In this document: one piece after another, positions 8,620-17,037 of the stretch
Numbering within the stretch: the first letter of the stretch is position 1
How the letters are laid out: each line of letters begins with the position of its first letter
NCBI RefSeq assembly: GCF_023897015.1
Contig: NZ_JAMHFY010000005.1
Coordinates: forward strand, 1 to 64,000
Length of the DNA stretch: 64,000 nucleotides
Direction of reading: 5' to 3'
Origin: Desulfosporosinus nitroreducens
Lineage (GTDB): Bacteria; Bacillota; Desulfitobacteriia; Desulfitobacteriales; Desulfitobacteriaceae
Position numbers and translations under genes: made by a program
The notes under the pieces: generated by a model
Database searches by the model: none
What the model saw: the letters and a program-made list of their open reading frames with translations, nothing else
Told to the model about the DNA's origin: nothing

Positions 8620-9177
8620 TCAATGTCCGCGTAGGCGATCTAAGATTATTGAGACTGCTGAACGTACAGATAAGTGATTATAATCAGTCGGTCCATAGAT
8701 CGGCTCTAAAATCAGATCCATCTTCTCAACATCTTCTTTGAGCAGTCCCCATCCCGTACCAAACAGTAAAAGAATTGGAGTTTCTATAGTTCTTATATCC
8801 TTACGAAGCTGTGCATAAGTAACTGTATTGGCATATTTACGTGCATCTGTCGCCACTTTAATAGGGGCAACTCCGTGTTCAGCTTCAATCTCAGCATAGA
8901 CTTCCTCCAAATTATTTGCAATTTTAACTCGTGCGAATGCTTCTTGACGATCCGGATTGTATTCAGCCCCGAAACCCTCTTGCCAAAAGCCCATAATACG
9001 TTTCGCTAACTGACGTTGGGCTTCCGCGGGATGAACTACAAAATATCGTTTTACCCCATAGGTGGTTGAACACCTAGCAATATCATGCAGATCTAAGTTG
9101 GTAATTGAAGTAGCGACTGTCTCCATATTTTTATTGTATACAGGGGAATGGACTAGAGCTAAGTAGATATCTGACAT
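8620..9177 (-). CDS. TrmD-associated SPOUT-type RNA methyltransferase
   Basis: This 185-residue protein belongs to the SAM-dependent RNA methyltransferase family often found beside trmD; the exact substrate is unknown to me. It begins MSDIYLALVHSPVYNKN and contains TRKYANT-like and LLFGTGWGL segments, the latter resembling the SAM-binding knot of SPOUT enzymes. The start at 9175-9177 is chosen because GGGAGG lies 9 nt upstream and conservation begins there; an in-frame start at 9219 adds 14 unconserved residues. It follows trmD by 50 bp. Confidence 0.82.
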   Translation of the reverse strand: MSDIYLALVHSPVYNKNMETVATSITNLDLHDIARCSTTYGVKRYFVVHPAEAQRQLAKRIMGFWQEGFGAEYNPDRQEAFARVKIANNLEEVYAEIEAEHGVAPIKVATDARKYANTVTYAQLRKDIRTIETPILLLFGTGWGLLKEDVEKMDLILEPIYGPTDYNHLSVRSAVSIILDRLRGH

Positions 9178-9227
9178 GGAGAAATTCCTCCCAACGCAGT
9201 TCCTGAAACCAGAGGCCACCTCTGATT

Positions 9228-10049
9228 CTATATTTCAGATAATTTTTTCGAAGATCGCCGCCGTCGTTTTGGTGGAGGACAAAGATGTTGCCATTTCCCA
9301 CGCCATGAGGCAATTTCCTCGTGCTCAAGAATAAGTTCTTCTAAAATGAGATAGTCTTCCGCTCCAAAAGTAATCTCACTGATCAAATCTGGACGTCTTA
9401 AAAAAGTCCGTCTTAGAGACTCTTTTCTTCGCCAACGCTTTATCTGTGCGTGATGTCCGGATAACAAAACTTCCGGCACCTTCCGCCCTTCAAATTCAGC
9501 TGGACGAGTATACTGAGGGTATTCCAAGAGACCGCCAATACTGTGTGAATCCTCCTCGGCTGAAACCTCTTCTCCGAGAACTCCAGGAATGAGCCTGGCC
9601 ACGGCATCAATCATAACCATTGCAGCAAGCTCCCCGCCAGTCAAAACGTAGTCTCCTAGGGAGACTTCTTCATCGGCCAACTCTCGAACTCGCTCATCAA
9701 ATCCTTCATAATGCCCGCATATAAAGACGAGTTCTTTATGAGCAGACCATTGTTTAGCTTTTTCCTGATGAAAAACCTGGCCTTGTGGTGACATGAGAAT
9801 AAGCCTCCGTTGGTTGCAGGTCTGGGGTAAATCCCTTATTGCTGCAAAAATCGGTTCAGGCTTTAAGAGCATTCCTGCTCCCCCTCCATAGGGAACGTCA
9901 TCCACATTTTTATGTTTACTAGCAGCATAATCACGGAAATCTACCAAGTTAATCTCCATTAAACCCGCTTCTTGCGCTCGTTTTAAAATACTTTCATGCA
10001 AAGGTACGAACATCTCAGGGAATAATGTTAACACCGTAATCTTTATCAT
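9228..10049 (-). CDS. trmD: tRNA (guanine37-N1)-methyltransferase
   Basis: This SPOUT enzyme methylates G37 of tRNAs reading CNN and some other codons, preventing frameshifts. The 273-residue protein has [11 protein letters not shown] at the N-terminus, the [11 protein letters not shown] motif and the knot segment [14 protein letters not shown]. The C-terminus is about 20-25 residues longer than usual and ends in a lysine/arginine-rich tail. Its ribosome-binding site GGAGG is 12 nt from the ATG, rather distant. A heptamer array lies in the 60 bp between it and rimM. Confidence 0.95.
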   Translation of the reverse strand: MIKITVLTLFPEMFVPLHESILKRAQEAGLMEINLVDFRDYAASKHKNVDDVPYGGGAGMLLKPEPIFAAIRDLPQTCNQRRLILMSPQGQVFHQEKAKQWSAHKELVFICGHYEGFDERVRELADEEVSLGDYVLTGGELAAMVMIDAVARLIPGVLGEEVSAEEDSHSIGGLLEYPQYTRPAEFEGRKVPEVLLSGHHAQIKRWRRKESLRRTFLRRPDLISEITFGAEDYLILEELILEHEEIASWRGKWQHLCPPPKRRRRSSKKLSEI

Positions 10050-10073
10050 ATGTAGATCAATCCTCCAACCTAA

Positions 10074-10108
10074 TCGTGGTTCGATATTCGTCGATCGTGG
10101 TTCGAACG
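10074..10108 (+). repeat. Heptanucleotide tandem array, five units, 5' of trmD
   Basis: Five consecutive 7-nt units follow the pattern TCGTGGT, TCGATAT, TCGTCGA, TCGTGGT, TCGAACG. The array starts beside the rimM stop codon and lies 25-59 bp upstream of the trmD start. Confidence 0.85.
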
Positions 10109-10109
10109 G

Positions 10110-10607
10110 CTAATCTCGAAGCCCGGCTGGAAGTATAACATCCATGCGTCGACCAGGGACATCAACGTTTTGAACAACACTTTTAAGGGCCGGAATACAT
10201 AGTTCCCCATTAGCGCCTTTAACTACATAGACGTCATTCGCCCCAGTTTCCAAAACCTGAGACAGGGTTCCTAATAAGAGATCTCCCTCGTAGACTTGCA
10301 TCCCTTCTAGCTCGAAATAATACCATCCCTCTTTAAGCGGGAGTACATCCGAACGATCAATTCGCACTTCCCACCCTCGGTATTTTTCTGCCTGATCCGC
10401 AGAATCTATCCCCTCAACTTCGAGTAAAACAAATTCCATTTGTAAACGGGCTTTGATAACTTTAAAGTGTTGATTGGTCTCCCCGCGTCGCAAAATGACT
10501 TCCTGCAGTTTCAAAAAGCGTTCAGGGTCGTTCGTCAACGGATAAACCCTCAACTCACCGCTAAGTCCATGCGGACGCAACACCTCTCCAATCAGTACTT
10601 CATCCAT
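10110..10607 (-). CDS. rimM: 16S rRNA processing protein RimM
   Basis: This protein assists maturation of the 30S head region and binds S19. The 165 residues show the N-terminal RimM domain (IGEVLRPHGLSGELRVYPLTD-like segment) and the C-terminal PRC-barrel with GWYYFELEGMQVY and CIPALKSVVQNVD. Length and position between khpA and trmD are normal. A stable inverted repeat lies just upstream, at the end of khpA. Confidence 0.94.
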   Translation of the reverse strand: MDEVLIGEVLRPHGLSGELRVYPLTNDPERFLKLQEVILRRGETNQHFKVIKARLQMEFVLLEVEGIDSADQAEKYRGWEVRIDRSDVLPLKEGWYYFELEGMQVYEGDLLLGTLSQVLETGANDVYVVKGANGELCIPALKSVVQNVDVPGRRMDVILPAGLRD

Positions 10608-10640
10608 AATCCTTGCCCCTTTCCAAAAGATTAAGTTTAA

Positions 10641-10675
10641 AACGTTGAGAAGGGCACTTGGCCCTTCTCAACGTT
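10641..10675 (-). terminator. Perfect inverted repeat overlapping the khpA stop codon
   Basis: Fifteen bases (AACGTTGAGAAGGGC) are repeated exactly in inverted orientation around a 5-nt loop. On the minus strand the stem is followed by TTTAAACTT, a weak U tract. It could act as a partial terminator or RNA-processing/stability element between khpA and rimM. Confidence 0.6.
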
Positions 10676-10904
10676 ATTGATCAATGTCCATATGAACTCG
10701 GCGCCCATCTTTGACGGCAGCCGCTTTAACCAGCGTACGAATAGCGTTCGCGATCTTCCCCTGTTTCCCAATCACTTTCCCCATGTCTTCAGGAGCGACT
10801 GTTAACTGCAAATGCACGCTCTTTTCTGTCTCAGACTGGACAACAAGAACTTGGTCAGTTCGATCTACCAACGCTTTCGCGAGGATTTCTACAAGTTCCT
10901 TCAC
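10674..10904 (-). CDS. khpA: KH-domain RNA-binding protein KhpA
   Basis: This is a small single-KH-domain RNA-binding protein, 76 residues with the GTG start at 10902-10904. The motif GKVIGKQGKIANAIRTLV contains the GxxG loop of the KH fold. An upstream in-frame GTG at 10913 abuts the GGGGGG ribosome-binding site, so the second GTG, 8 nt from it, is preferred; this gives MKELVEILAKALVD, the usual family start. It lies between rpsP and rimM as ylqC does in B. subtilis. Confidence 0.9.
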   Translation of the reverse strand: MKELVEILAKALVDRTDQVLVVQSETEKSVHLQLTVAPEDMGKVIGKQGKIANAIRTLVKAAAVKDGRRVHMDIDQ

Positions 10905-10929
10905 AGGAACCACCCCCCAAACTCTACAG

Positions 10930-11196
10930 TTAGTTCTTGGACTCGTGGAATTTGGTCATGATACCAGCTTGACTCAGCAAAGACTTTGCAGTATTTGAAG
11001 GCTGAGCTCCAGTTGATAACCATTTCATAGCCTTTTCCTCATCAATGTTAAGAACTACAGGGCTTTTAGTCGGATCATAATATCCAATTTGCTCAATGAA
11101 ACGACCATCACGAGGAGCTCTAGCGTCAGCAATTACCATACGATAGAAAGGATTCTTTTTCGCGCCCATGCGGCACAGACGAATTTTGGTAGCCAT
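10930..11196 (-). CDS. rpsP: 30S ribosomal protein S16
   Basis: This 88-residue ribosomal protein begins [19 protein letters not shown], the S16 signature. The start at 11194-11196 has GGAGG 7 nt upstream. A longer frame opens at 11253, but its first 19 codons translate a heptamer repeat array, so it is rejected. rpsP heads the rpsP-khpA-rimM-trmD string downstream of ffh, separated from ffh by a 570-bp region containing a large structured repeat. Confidence 0.96.
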   Translation of the reverse strand: MATKIRLCRMGAKKNPFYRMVIADARAPRDGRFIEQIGYYDPTKSPVVLNIDEEKAMKWLSTGAQPSNTAKSLLSQAGIMTKFHESKN

Positions 11197-11214
11197 GTTT
11201 TCACCTCCTCCAAT

Positions 11215-11249
11215 TCGAGGTTCGAAGTTCGAAGTTCGAGGCTCGAATG
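11215..11249 (+). repeat. Heptanucleotide tandem array, five units, 5' of rpsP
   Basis: Units TCGAGGT, TCGAAGT, TCGAAGT, TCGAGGC and TCGAATG run without interruption. The array ends 18 bp upstream of the rpsP ATG, just before its ribosome-binding site. Confidence 0.85.
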
Positions 11250-11492
11250 TCATCCATTCAATATCTCACATCGCACATTTTGCCCCTATTTTAGTTCAAC
11301 TAAACTTTAAGACAGAGTAAAACTCAATTAAAGTAAGTTTATTATATAAACAACGCTATATATTACAGCGTGTGTCCATCAAAATTATTCAGCACATTTC
11401 TCTTGGTCTAAGTCCCAAGCGTGTGTCTCGCCAGCGTGGCCCAAACAGCAACCGGCCTAATGAGACTCAAGAACCGTTCCCAACTTGCACTG

Positions 11493-11795
11493 GAAGGCGC
11501 ACATGAAATGTGCCTTCTCCCGCAACTTGTAAGACTTGCATCTAATTTCATCAGACGATGCACATTGATGTGCCGTCTCCCAAGCAACGTCCCTCGTCCC
11601 CAAGACCCGGGACGCAGTGTCACACAGCGTGACGTCTTTACGTAAGCAGCTAAGCAAACTTCCGTTCAAGCGACCCAAGACCGGGGCAGTGTACAAGGAT
11701 GTACACTGCCGCCAGTGAGCCGCGGATGGCTCATCTGGCGGGAACCCCGCGCCCCAAAGAAAGGAGCTTGAACGGTTAGTTTGCTCTGCGTCGTA
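11493..11795. repeat. Structured intergenic repeat, family 1, copy A (between ffh and rpsP)
   Basis: Copy A shares about 300 bp with copy B at 18307-18605. A core (11639-11795) is closed by a long-range stem: TACG/CGTA, GCAG/CTGC, AGCAAACT/AGTTTGCT and CGTTCAAGC/GCTTGAACG. It encloses hairpins at 11685-11710 (GGCAGTGTAC stem), 11711-11739 (GCCAG...GAGCC stem) and about 11738-11750. Outside the core is a GCACAT/ATGTGC hairpin at 11493-11517 and a second, sequence-varied version near 11554-11578. Flanking arms at 11423-11437 and 11804-11817 are also inverted repeats. I see no protein-coding frame that is credible here. It occupies most of the 572-bp rpsP-ffh gap. Confidence 0.82.
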
Positions 11796-11825
11796 AGCAC
11801 CGAACGCTGGGTGACACAAGTCCCC

Positions 11826-13184
11826 CTATACCGTCGGAAAAGGGAACTTAGGTCTCTTACCCTTCTTACCTTTTTTCCCGCCTCCGAGCATTCCCATGCC
11901 ACCACCCGAGAATTGCTTCATCATTTTTTGCATTTGTTCAAACTGCTTTAGTAAACGCCCTACGTCTTGAACAGAGGTGCCACTGCCTTTAGCAATCCTC
12001 TTTTTACGAGAATCTTTTATTAATACTGGCTTCCGACGTTCTTCTGTCGTCATCGACCGGATAATTGCTTCAATATGTGCGGTGTCCTTCTCATCTATCT
12101 GTACATCTTTTAACTGTTTCCCTACTCCGGGAATCATTTCCAAAATCGAGGAAAGCGGACCCATTTTTTTCATCTGCTGCATCTGATCTAAGAAATCATC
12201 GAATGTAAATTCCTGTTTCCGCAGCTTTTGTTCCATTTCCTTGGCTTTTTTCTCATCAAAAGACTCTTGTGCCTTTTCAATCAGGGTAAGGACATCGCCC
12301 ATTCCTAAGATTCGTGAAGCCATTCGATCAGGGTGGAAAGATTCAATGGCATCCATTTTTTCCCCGATCCCAACAAACTTTATAGTACACCCAGTCACCG
12401 CTTTAATAGAAAGCGCAGCACCCCCGCGCGTATCTCCATCGAGCTTTGTGAGAATGACGCCGTCAAGTCCTAAATCACTGTGAAATGACTCTGCTACATT
12501 GACTGCATCCTGCCCTGTCATAGCATCTACAACTAACAAAATTTCATGAGGTTTGACAGAGCTTTTAATATCTCGAAGCTCACCCATTAATTCTTCGTTA
12601 ATATGCAAACGTCCAGCCGTATCAATAATGACTACATCTTGCCCGTTTTGATTAGCATGCACGATGCTTGCTTTAGCAATATCCCTTGGGTTATCCTGTC
12701 CCATAGAAAAGACTGGAACTTTCAGTTGGTCTCCTAAAACCTGTAATTGTTTAATCGCTGCAGGACGGTAAATATCACACGCCACAAGCAAAGGATGTTT
12801 CCCCTGTTTTTTTAACATGTTAGCCAATTTGGCCGCATGAGTTGTTTTTCCTGCCCCTTGAAGACCAATTAACATAATCACGGTAGGCGGTTTTGATGCA
12901 ATTAGGATTTTACCTGTTGCACCACCCATGAGTTCAATCATTTCTTCATGAACAATCTTAATAACATGTTGTGCCGGTGAAAGGGATTCAAGGACCTCCT
13001 GTCCGATCGAACGTTCCTTAACTTTGGCCACGAAGTCCTTGACTACCTTAAAGTTAACATCCGCCTCCAGTAAAGCAACACGAACTTCTCGCATGGCCTC
13101 ACTGACATCTGCTTCCTTTAATTTACCTTTTCCTTTAAGCCGCTTAAATGTTTCTTGGAGTTTTTCGCTTAGTCCTTGAAACAT
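11826..13184 (-). CDS. ffh: Signal recognition particle protein Ffh
   Basis: This SRP GTPase binds signal sequences and SRP RNA and delivers nascent chains to FtsY at the membrane. The 452-residue protein has an N domain, a G domain with G1 GLQGAGKTT at 107-115, DTAGR and TKLDG motifs, and a methionine-rich M domain (QMQQMKKMGPLSSILEMIPG and later GSGTSVQDVGRLLKQFEQMQKMM-type helices, SRP RNA contact). The C-terminus is lysine/glycine rich. It follows ylxM with a 194-bp gap containing a heptamer array. Confidence 0.97.
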   Translation of the reverse strand: MFQGLSEKLQETFKRLKGKGKLKEADVSEAMREVRVALLEADVNFKVVKDFVAKVKERSIGQEVLESLSPAQHVIKIVHEEMIELMGGATGKILIASKPPTVIMLIGLQGAGKTTHAAKLANMLKKQGKHPLLVACDIYRPAAIKQLQVLGDQLKVPVFSMGQDNPRDIAKASIVHANQNGQDVVIIDTAGRLHINEELMGELRDIKSSVKPHEILLVVDAMTGQDAVNVAESFHSDLGLDGVILTKLDGDTRGGAALSIKAVTGCTIKFVGIGEKMDAIESFHPDRMASRILGMGDVLTLIEKAQESFDEKKAKEMEQKLRKQEFTFDDFLDQMQQMKKMGPLSSILEMIPGVGKQLKDVQIDEKDTAHIEAIIRSMTTEERRKPVLIKDSRKKRIAKGSGTSVQDVGRLLKQFEQMQKMMKQFSGGGMGMLGGGKKGKKGKRPKFPFPTV

Positions 13185-13336
13185 GCCTGTCCCCGCTTTC
13201 GATTTGATCCACTTCCCAAAGTCCCACCTCGATAAATGAGAGTTCCGTACTCTTTTGCATTACTGTAAGTAACCACAATAGGGCAAATTCAAACACAGAT
13301 GCCAAAGTCTGTCTTAGGCTGTAATTACCCACGTAT

Positions 13337-13378
13337 TCTGACCTCTGGCATCTGACTTCCGACCTCTGATTACTGACC
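13337..13378 (+). repeat. Heptanucleotide tandem array of a second sequence type, six units
   Basis: Units TCTGACC, TCTGGCA, TCTGACT, TCCGACC, TCTGATT and ACTGACC keep strict 7-nt register but differ from the TCGTGGT type found elsewhere. The array lies directly after the ylxM stop, upstream of ffh. Confidence 0.8.
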
Positions 13379-13747
13379 TCAGTAAGCCGCGATGTTGGCA
13401 AAAACATCTTCAATCATAGTACGTATCTTTTGGTGCCGTTCATAGGCTGCCAGACTAGAAAAATCCAGTTTAGTTAACCCTTGTAATAAAGTCTGAACCT
13501 CTATCAACTTCTCACGTTCCGTCCAAAACCTCTGCACAAGTCCTAATTTATCCTCATATTCATCGAGGATCCTTTCTGTGCGTTTGAGCAAATCGTGAAT
13601 AGCCTGACGGCTGATATGCTCCACTTCAGCGATTTCAGTTAACGAAAGATCTTGTTGATAATGAAGATCCCAAACGTTTCTTTGCTTTTCAGTTAGAAGC
13701 GGGCCATAAAAATCAACTAAGAGAGCCCTTTTGGCGAGTTTCTCCAT
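13379..13747 (-). CDS. ylxM: YlxM-type putative DNA-binding/SRP-associated helix-turn-helix protein
   Basis: This 122-residue protein belongs to the YlxM/p13 family. It has a sigma-70 region-4-like helix-turn-helix (LTEKQRNVWDLHYQQDLSLTEIAEVEHISRQAIHDLLKR, about residues 18-56) followed by a charged coiled C-terminus. Family members accompany ffh and may tune SRP function; the exact role is not established. It heads the ylxM-ffh transcription unit with a very good promoter upstream. Confidence 0.92.
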   Translation of the reverse strand: MEKLAKRALLVDFYGPLLTEKQRNVWDLHYQQDLSLTEIAEVEHISRQAIHDLLKRTERILDEYEDKLGLVQRFWTEREKLIEVQTLLQGLTKLDFSSLAAYERHQKIRTMIEDVFANIAAY

Positions 13748-13758
13748 TACAACCCCCT

Positions 13759-13778
13759 GTAAAGCGTTTTTACTTTAC
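13759..13778 (-). promoter_or_regulatory. Inverted repeat in ylxM leader
   Basis: GTAAAG and CTTTAC flank 8 nt, just downstream of the ylxM -10 box. It could be an operator or a small hairpin. Confidence 0.35.
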
Positions 13779-13784
13779 AACGGA

Positions 13785-13813
13785 ATATTAGACTAAATTT
13801 TATTGTTTGTCAA
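13785..13813 (-). promoter_or_regulatory. Sigma-A promoter of ylxM-ffh
   Basis: TTGACA and TAATAT are separated by exactly 17 bp on the minus strand, 38 bp upstream of the ylxM start. The -35 box matches consensus fully. Confidence 0.8.
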
Positions 13814-13819
13814 GTGTTA

Positions 13820-15124
13820 TTACTTAACATTCAAATCCATTGCAATTCGCTTTGCTCGAGTTTCAGTTTCTTGGCAAACTTTACCTACATCCATTGTCAA
13901 TAGTCTTCGGTCTTCCATAAGAAACTTACCGTCTACCATCACCGTACGGACGTCTCCAGCATGGGCAGCATAAACCAAATGTGCTGGGATTGAAAAACGA
14001 GGATAAAAATGCGGTTGATCCATATCGATCGTGATCAAATCCGCTTTAAACCCTGGAGCCAACACTCCGACATCTTCAAGTCCTAACGTTTGTGCCCCGC
14101 CCACTGTTGCCATTTCCAGTACTTCATAGGCGGGAAGTACGGTTGAATTAACTCTAAGTTTTTGTTGGAAGGCTGCTGAGCGCATTTCCCCAAACAGATC
14201 AAGATTGTTATTACTTGAGGCACCGTCCGTTCCGAGTCCTACAACAACCCCTTTGGCACGCAACTCAGTAATTGGGGCTGTTCCACTGCTCAGCTTCATA
14301 TTGCTTTCAGCATTATGTGCGACACAAACGTTCTGACGAGCTAAAATTTCTATATCCTCTGCAGTTAAGTGCACACAGTGAGCCGCCACAACATGCCCAC
14401 TAAAAAGCCCCAGCTCATCCAACCATTGGACAGGGGTCTTTCCGTACTGTTCTCTCACAATGTTAATCTCATCTTGAGTCTCCGCCACATGAATATGAAC
14501 TCCTACCTTCAAGCGGTCAGCCTCAACTTTAACCTTTTTAAGATAGTCTGCTGAGCAAGTATAAGGGGCGTGAGGACCAAACATAATACTCAACCGCCCA
14601 TCACCCGTTCCATGATACCGGCGTACTAATTCAATGTTTTCTTGTAAAGCACGTTCCCCGTTAGGCCCATTCCCAATCAGCCCTCGAGAAAGCACAGCTC
14701 GGGTCCCAGCAAGGAGTACCGCACTTGCAACTTGATCCATCGAAGCATACATGTCGAGCATCGTAGTAGTTCCAGAACGGATCATTTCGCAAAGTGCTAT
14801 GGAGGTTCCCCAATAAATATCCTCATCTGTCAATTTATCTTCGAAAGGCCATATTTTTTCATTAAGCCACGGCATTAGCGGCAGATCATCTGCATAACCC
14901 CTGAGAAGCGTCATGGCCGCATGAGTGTGAGTATTAATTAAGCCAGGCATAACCACATCATTAGGTAATTCCAAAATTCGTTCAGGCTCAAAACCGGCCG
15001 GCGCAGAGCCCAGCACTCCTACTGAAACAATTTTGTCATCCTCAATACAAATTTCCCCCTGAGGAAAAAACGCATCTGCTCCAGTCATGGGTAAAACCAT
15101 AGCATGAATTAAAATCTTAGTCAT
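13820..15124 (-). CDS. mtaD: 5-methylthioadenosine/S-adenosylhomocysteine deaminase
   Basis: This amidohydrolase deaminates adenosyl by-products of SAM metabolism such as methylthioadenosine, S-adenosylhomocysteine or 5'-deoxyadenosine. The 434-residue protein has the metal-binding THTHAAMTLLRG, HIHVAETQDE, AAHCVHL and GTDGASSNNNLDL motifs typical of the MtaD/Dad group. The start at 15122-15124 (MTKILIHA) follows AAGGAG by 10 nt; an in-frame start ten codons earlier has no clear site. It is followed by the ylxM promoter and preceded by mtnA with a 73-bp gap. Which of the three substrates is preferred cannot be told from the sequence. Confidence 0.88.
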   Translation of the reverse strand: MTKILIHAMVLPMTGADAFFPQGEICIEDDKIVSVGVLGSAPAGFEPERILELPNDVVMPGLINTHTHAAMTLLRGYADDLPLMPWLNEKIWPFEDKLTDEDIYWGTSIALCEMIRSGTTTMLDMYASMDQVASAVLLAGTRAVLSRGLIGNGPNGERALQENIELVRRYHGTGDGRLSIMFGPHAPYTCSADYLKKVKVEADRLKVGVHIHVAETQDEINIVREQYGKTPVQWLDELGLFSGHVVAAHCVHLTAEDIEILARQNVCVAHNAESNMKLSSGTAPITELRAKGVVVGLGTDGASSNNNLDLFGEMRSAAFQQKLRVNSTVLPAYEVLEMATVGGAQTLGLEDVGVLAPGFKADLITIDMDQPHFYPRFSIPAHLVYAAHAGDVRTVMVDGKFLMEDRRLLTMDVGKVCQETETRAKRIAMDLNVK

Positions 15125-15197
15125 AGTCTTTTGTCTCCTTACAGCCGTCATCAAGATTAAGATTCACGGCTTAGACTAAGGGATTACTCCCTCTAAA

Positions 15198-16235
15198 TCA
15201 AGATCGAACCATCAATTTAAGGAGATTAACTGAATAAGGCGCGGACACTATCCCTTTTTCAGTTATTATTCCGGTAATATATTTAGCTGGAGTAACGTCA
15301 AACGCCGGGTTAAATACATTAACCTCTTCTGGTGCAATTGCTACCCCAAAGCATTCTCTGATTTCCTTAGCAGGCCGTTCTTCGATCGGAATTTCTTGGC
15401 CGCTCGCTACTTTTAAATCAATAGTAGACGTTGGCGCCGCTACATAAAACGGAATGCCGTGAGCGTGCGCCAAGACAGCTACAGAATAAGTTCCGATCTT
15501 GTTAGCTGTATCCCCGTTAGCTGCGATTCGGTCCGCTCCTACAATCACAAGGTCGACCTTTCCTTGTTGCATTAAATACCCGGCCATATTGTCCGTTATA
15601 AGGGTCACTGGAATCTTGTCTCGCTGAAGTTCCAACGCAGTTAGACGTGCCCCCTGTAATAGTGGACGCGTTTCATCTGCATAGACATGAATCATTTTAC
15701 CAGCCGTATGAGCAGTTCGAATAACCCCTAGGGCAGTTCCATATTCCACAGTAGCTAAGGCCCCTGCATTACAATGAGTTAGAATATTAGCTTTGTCCGG
15801 GACAATCTCATTTCCATGTTCCCCAATAAGACGGTTCATGCGGCGATCATCTTCGGCAATCCGACCCGCTTCTTCAGTCAAGACCCGGCGTACATCCTCT
15901 AAATCATCCATATCCCAACATTCACGCAATCGATCTTCCATTCTTCGCAGGGCCCAAAACAAATTGACTGCCGTGGGACGAGTCTCTGCGAGCCTGGCTT
16001 GGACCCGTTCCATAAAGTTGGGTAAGCCGTCTCTATCTCCTTCGTACTCTAACGCTCCTAGCACAAATCCATAAGCAACGGCAGCTCCAATAGCCGGTGC
16101 ACCACGCACTTCCATATTTTCAATAGCTTCTGCTACACCCTCATAAGACACTGCATCCCGATAGACAATCTCTACTGGAAGCTTGCTCTGATCTAATATA
16201 CGCAAGGCATTCCCTAGCCATTCAATCGATTTCAA
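15198..16235 (-). CDS. mtnA: Methylthioribose-1-phosphate isomerase, TTG start
   Basis: This enzyme isomerises methylthioribose-1-phosphate to methylthioribulose-1-phosphate. The 345-residue protein carries the catalytic Cys155 (ILTHCNAGALAT) and Asp235 (VGADRIAANGDTANKIGT), equivalent to the pair in the B. subtilis enzyme. The start chosen is TTG at 16233-16235, giving MKSIEWLGNALRI, with AGAGGTGG just upstream; an earlier in-frame start adds 17 residues that overlap mtnP. It lies between mtnP and mtaD in one unit. Confidence 0.93.
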   Translation of the reverse strand: MKSIEWLGNALRILDQSKLPVEIVYRDAVSYEGVAEAIENMEVRGAPAIGAAVAYGFVLGALEYEGDRDGLPNFMERVQARLAETRPTAVNLFWALRRMEDRLRECWDMDDLEDVRRVLTEEAGRIAEDDRRMNRLIGEHGNEIVPDKANILTHCNAGALATVEYGTALGVIRTAHTAGKMIHVYADETRPLLQGARLTALELQRDKIPVTLITDNMAGYLMQQGKVDLVIVGADRIAANGDTANKIGTYSVAVLAHAHGIPFYVAAPTSTIDLKVASGQEIPIEERPAKEIRECFGVAIAPEEVNVFNPAFDVTPAKYITGIITEKGIVSAPYSVNLLKLMVRS

Positions 16236-16251
16236 CGTCCCACCACCTCTC

Positions 16252-17037
16252 TTAAAATTTACCGACTTCGGCATTTGCCAAGGCACATAGACATTTCTGA
16301 CTAGGAGTCAATAACTCAAAGGTCGTTTGAATGAGTTGTGCAACGTTTATCTCCAATTCCTTAATGCTCTTCATAACTTCCGCATGGCTTAACGGATGAT
16401 CAGCAATCCCCGCTGCTTCATTCGTAACCATCCCGATGGAGGCGTAACACATCCCCAGTTCCCGAGCCAACACGACTTCAGGAACACTTGTCATTCCGAC
16501 AAGGTCAGCCCCAAGGTGCTGAAACATCCGAATCTCTGCAGGAGTTTCAAAACGAGGACCTTCAGTACAAACATAACATGCCCCGTTCTTAACCACAAGT
16601 CCCAGATGCTTTGAGGCATCTACAATCAATTGTCGCATTTCGGAACAATAGGGCTCAGTCATGTCCACATGGAGTACCCCTTGTTGCCCACCCTCATAGA
16701 ATGTCTGTGGACGACTCTTAGTAAAATCCAGAAACTGATCAAGCAACACCAACTCGCCTAAGTGGTAATTCGGGGATAGAGAGCCTACAGCCGCTGTAGC
16801 AACGACCTTTCGCACCCCCAGCTCGCGCAACGCCCAAATATTTCCTCGGTAATTGACAAGATGAGGAGGAGTCGCATGGTCTCGACCATGTCGGCTCATA
16901 AAAACCAGATCATGCTTACCTAATTTGCTAATAACAGGTTCAACTGTTCCGTAAGGAGTTTCCACAGAGATAACGCGCTGTTCAGTCAGCTCAAAATATT
17001 CAAGCCCTGTTCCCCCGATAAGTGCAAAGTTTGTCAG
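16252..17037 (-). CDS. mtnP: S-methyl-5'-thioadenosine (or thioinosine) phosphorylase, probable CTG start
   Basis: This PNP-family enzyme phosphorolyses methylthioadenosine or methylthioinosine to the free base and methylthioribose-1-phosphate. From the first standard start codon (GTG, 16965) the protein would lack the N-terminal phosphate-binding loop. The open frame upstream restores FALIGGTGLEYFEL, but an in-frame TAG lies at 17041-17043 and the only plausible initiator after it is CTG at 17035-17037, 6 nt after GGGGGAG. This gives 261 residues, the normal family length. Conserved segments MSRHGRDHATPPH and TEGPRFETPAEIRM are present. Its pairing with mtaD suggests that methylthioinosine may be the real substrate; this is inference. 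Confidence 0.88.
   Translation of the reverse strand: MTNFALIGGTGLEYFELTEQRVISVETPYGTVEPVISKLGKHDLVFMSRHGRDHATPPHLVNYRGNIWALRELGVRKVVATAAVGSLSPNYHLGELVLLDQFLDFTKSRPQTFYEGGQQGVLHVDMTEPYCSEMRQLIVDASKHLGLVVKNGACYVCTEGPRFETPAEIRMFQHLGADLVGMTSVPEVVLARELGMCYASIGMVTNEAAGIADHPLSHAEVMKSIKELEINVAQLIQTTFELLTPSQKCLCALANAEVGKF

Noticed and set aside
11197-11253. N-terminal extension of rpsP
   Set aside because: It only translates a heptamer repeat array; S16 begins at 11196 after a strong ribosome-binding site.
11423-11817. Insertion sequence around the family 1 repeat
   Set aside because: Flanking inverted arms exist, but there is no transposase frame and no clear target-site duplication; a non-autonomous element remains possible.
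11408-11905. Several open frames of 70-120 codons on both strands between rpsP and ffh
   Set aside because: They fall in the palindromic family 1 repeat, have no ribosome-binding sites or recognisable domains, and open frames on both strands are expected from inverted repeats.
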